Assembly: GCA_003246505.1 (NCBI GenBank)
Contig: QKAI01000107.1
Location: 1 to 7,068 of the forward strand
Reading direction: 5' to 3'
Source: Spirochaetaceae bacterium
Lineage (GTDB): Bacteria > Spirochaetota > Spirochaetia > DSM-2461
DNA: 7,068 bases
This document shows positions 6,349 through 7,068 of the stretch, piece by piece. Made by a program: the position numbers and the translations under genes. Within the stretch, counting starts at the first letter, position 1. The number at the start of each line of letters is the position of its first letter. The notes under the pieces were generated by a model. The model had not been told where the DNA came from. It was given only the letters and a program-made list of their open reading frames with translations, and ran no database searches.

Positions 6349-7068
6349 TCACCATCGGGAGTTTGAATTTTTCCTATGGCCGCAAAACTCTCTTCCGGGA
6401 TTTCGCCCTTTCCCTGGAAACGGAGCGGTTCACCGCCTTCCTCGGTCCCAACGGTTCGGGGAAGACGACCCTTCTCAAGCTCTTCCTGGGCCTGCTCAAA
6501 CCGGAGAGGGGATCCCTGCGTTATGGGGATAGCGATATGGCCGGACTCACCGTGAACGGCCGGGCGTCCCTTCTGGCCTATGTGCCCCAGAATATGGACG
6601 GGGCCTATGACTTTACCGTGGAAGAGACAGTTCTCATGGGACGGTATCACCGCCGGGCGGAGTGGCGGAGAGAAACCCGGGAGGATTATCGGGCGGCGGG
6701 CCGCGCCATGGACCTCATGGAGATAGGGGCCATGAAAAACAGATCCGTCCTCTCCCTCTCCGGCGGGGAGAAGCAGCGGGTCCTGATCGCGCGGGCCCTG
6801 GCCCAGGACACCCCGGTCATCCTCCTGGATGAACCCACCGCCTTTCTGGACCTTCGCCATCAGCACAGCATTATGAAACTGCTCAGGCAAATTACGGCGG
6901 AGGAGAACAAAACGGTCATCTCCGTGGTCCACGATCTGAATCTGGCCCTGAATTACACGGACCGGGCGGTTCTGCTCATGGAGGGGGAGCTAAGGGGAAA
7001 CGGCAGGCCGGAGGAGGTGCTCACCCCGGAAAACATAGAGGCCGTATACGGGGTCAGGACGGAGATCC
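6345..7068 (+). CDS. ABC transporter ATP-binding protein, FecE/BtuD type, 3'-truncated by window edge
   Basis: Cytosolic ATPase that drives the adjacent permease. 241 residues are visible with no stop before the window ends; family members run about 250-270, so only the C-terminus is missing. All nucleotide-site motifs are intact: Walker A GPNGSGKTT (34-42, Lys40), Q-loop Gln82 in YVPQN, signature LSGGE (138-142) then KQR, Walker B VILLDEP (158-164, Glu163), D-loop FLDL (167-170) and switch His196 in VVHDLNLAL. TPENIEAVYGV (227-237) is typical of the C-terminus of this importer group. The ATG overlaps the permease stop (ATGA) and follows a strong GGGGGAGAGGGG site at 6333-6344. It completes a binding protein - permease - ATPase set. 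A longer separate domain beyond the edge cannot be excluded. Confidence 0.95.
   Translation, partial: MITIGSLNFSYGRKTLFRDFALSLETERFTAFLGPNGSGKTTLLKLFLGLLKPERGSLRYGDSDMAGLTVNGRASLLAYVPQNMDGAYDFTVEETVLMGRYHRRAEWRRETREDYRAAGRAMDLMEIGAMKNRSVLSLSGGEKQRVLIARALAQDTPVILLDEPTAFLDLRHQHSIMKLLRQITAEENKTVISVVHDLNLALNYTDRAVLLMEGELRGNGRPEEVLTPENIEAVYGVRTEI

Larger units (their letters stand above)
1256..7068 (+). other. Probable single operon: glycosyltransferase, membrane protein, proA, chelate-type ABC importer
   Basis: All six genes are on one strand. Junctions are ATGA (2827-2830), a 12-bp gap (3154-3165), ATGA (4443-4446), a 14-bp overlap (5323-5336) and ATGA (6345-6348). No hairpin followed by a T run was seen between them, and the only good promoter seen lies at 1209-1237. 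The 3' end is outside the window. Internal promoters within coding sequence cannot be ruled out by eye. Confidence 0.65.

Overview
This window is GC-rich and almost fully coding. All seven supportable genes lie on the plus strand. The organism cannot be named from the sequence. A family-1 sugar-type binding protein, a Sec signal peptide on the second binding protein, good GGAG-type ribosome binding sites and a consensus sigma70-type promoter fit a GC-rich free-living bacterium. The style of the glycosyltransferase and binding protein made me think of a spirochaete, but this is a weak impression, not a result.

Left region (1-1171): the 3' part of a gene for an extracellular solute-binding protein of a sugar-type ABC importer. 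Its signal peptide and probably 40-60 residues lie upstream of the window. An 84-bp gap follows. It holds no convincing terminator, but it does hold a near-perfect promoter (TTGACA, 17 bp, TATGAT) placed so that the next mRNA would have only about a dozen leader bases.

Centre (1256-4446): a 524-residue GT-B (GT4-like) glycosyltransferase overlaps by ATGA with a 108-residue multi-span membrane protein of unknown function. Twelve bases later comes proA, the glutamate-5-semialdehyde dehydrogenase of proline synthesis. No proB is present in the window.

Right region (4443-7068): a compact ABC importer of the cobalamin / ferric-siderophore / heme class. It runs as periplasmic binding protein, FecCD/BtuC-type permease and FecE/BtuD-type ATPase. 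The ATPase runs off the window edge, lacking only its C-terminus. Its first gene overlaps proA by ATGA, the permease overlaps the binding protein by 14 bp, and the ATPase overlaps the permease by ATGA.

From 1256 to the right edge the genes overlap or are at most 12 bp apart, so they probably form one operon read from the promoter at 1209-1237. It joins an unusual mix: glycosyl transfer, a small membrane protein, proline synthesis and chelate-type metal or corrinoid uptake. No RNA genes, CRISPR arrays, insertion sequences or intrinsic terminators were found. The most novel material is the coupled glycosyltransferase/membrane-protein pair and the fusion of proA to the importer. Neither is strong evidence of a new system.
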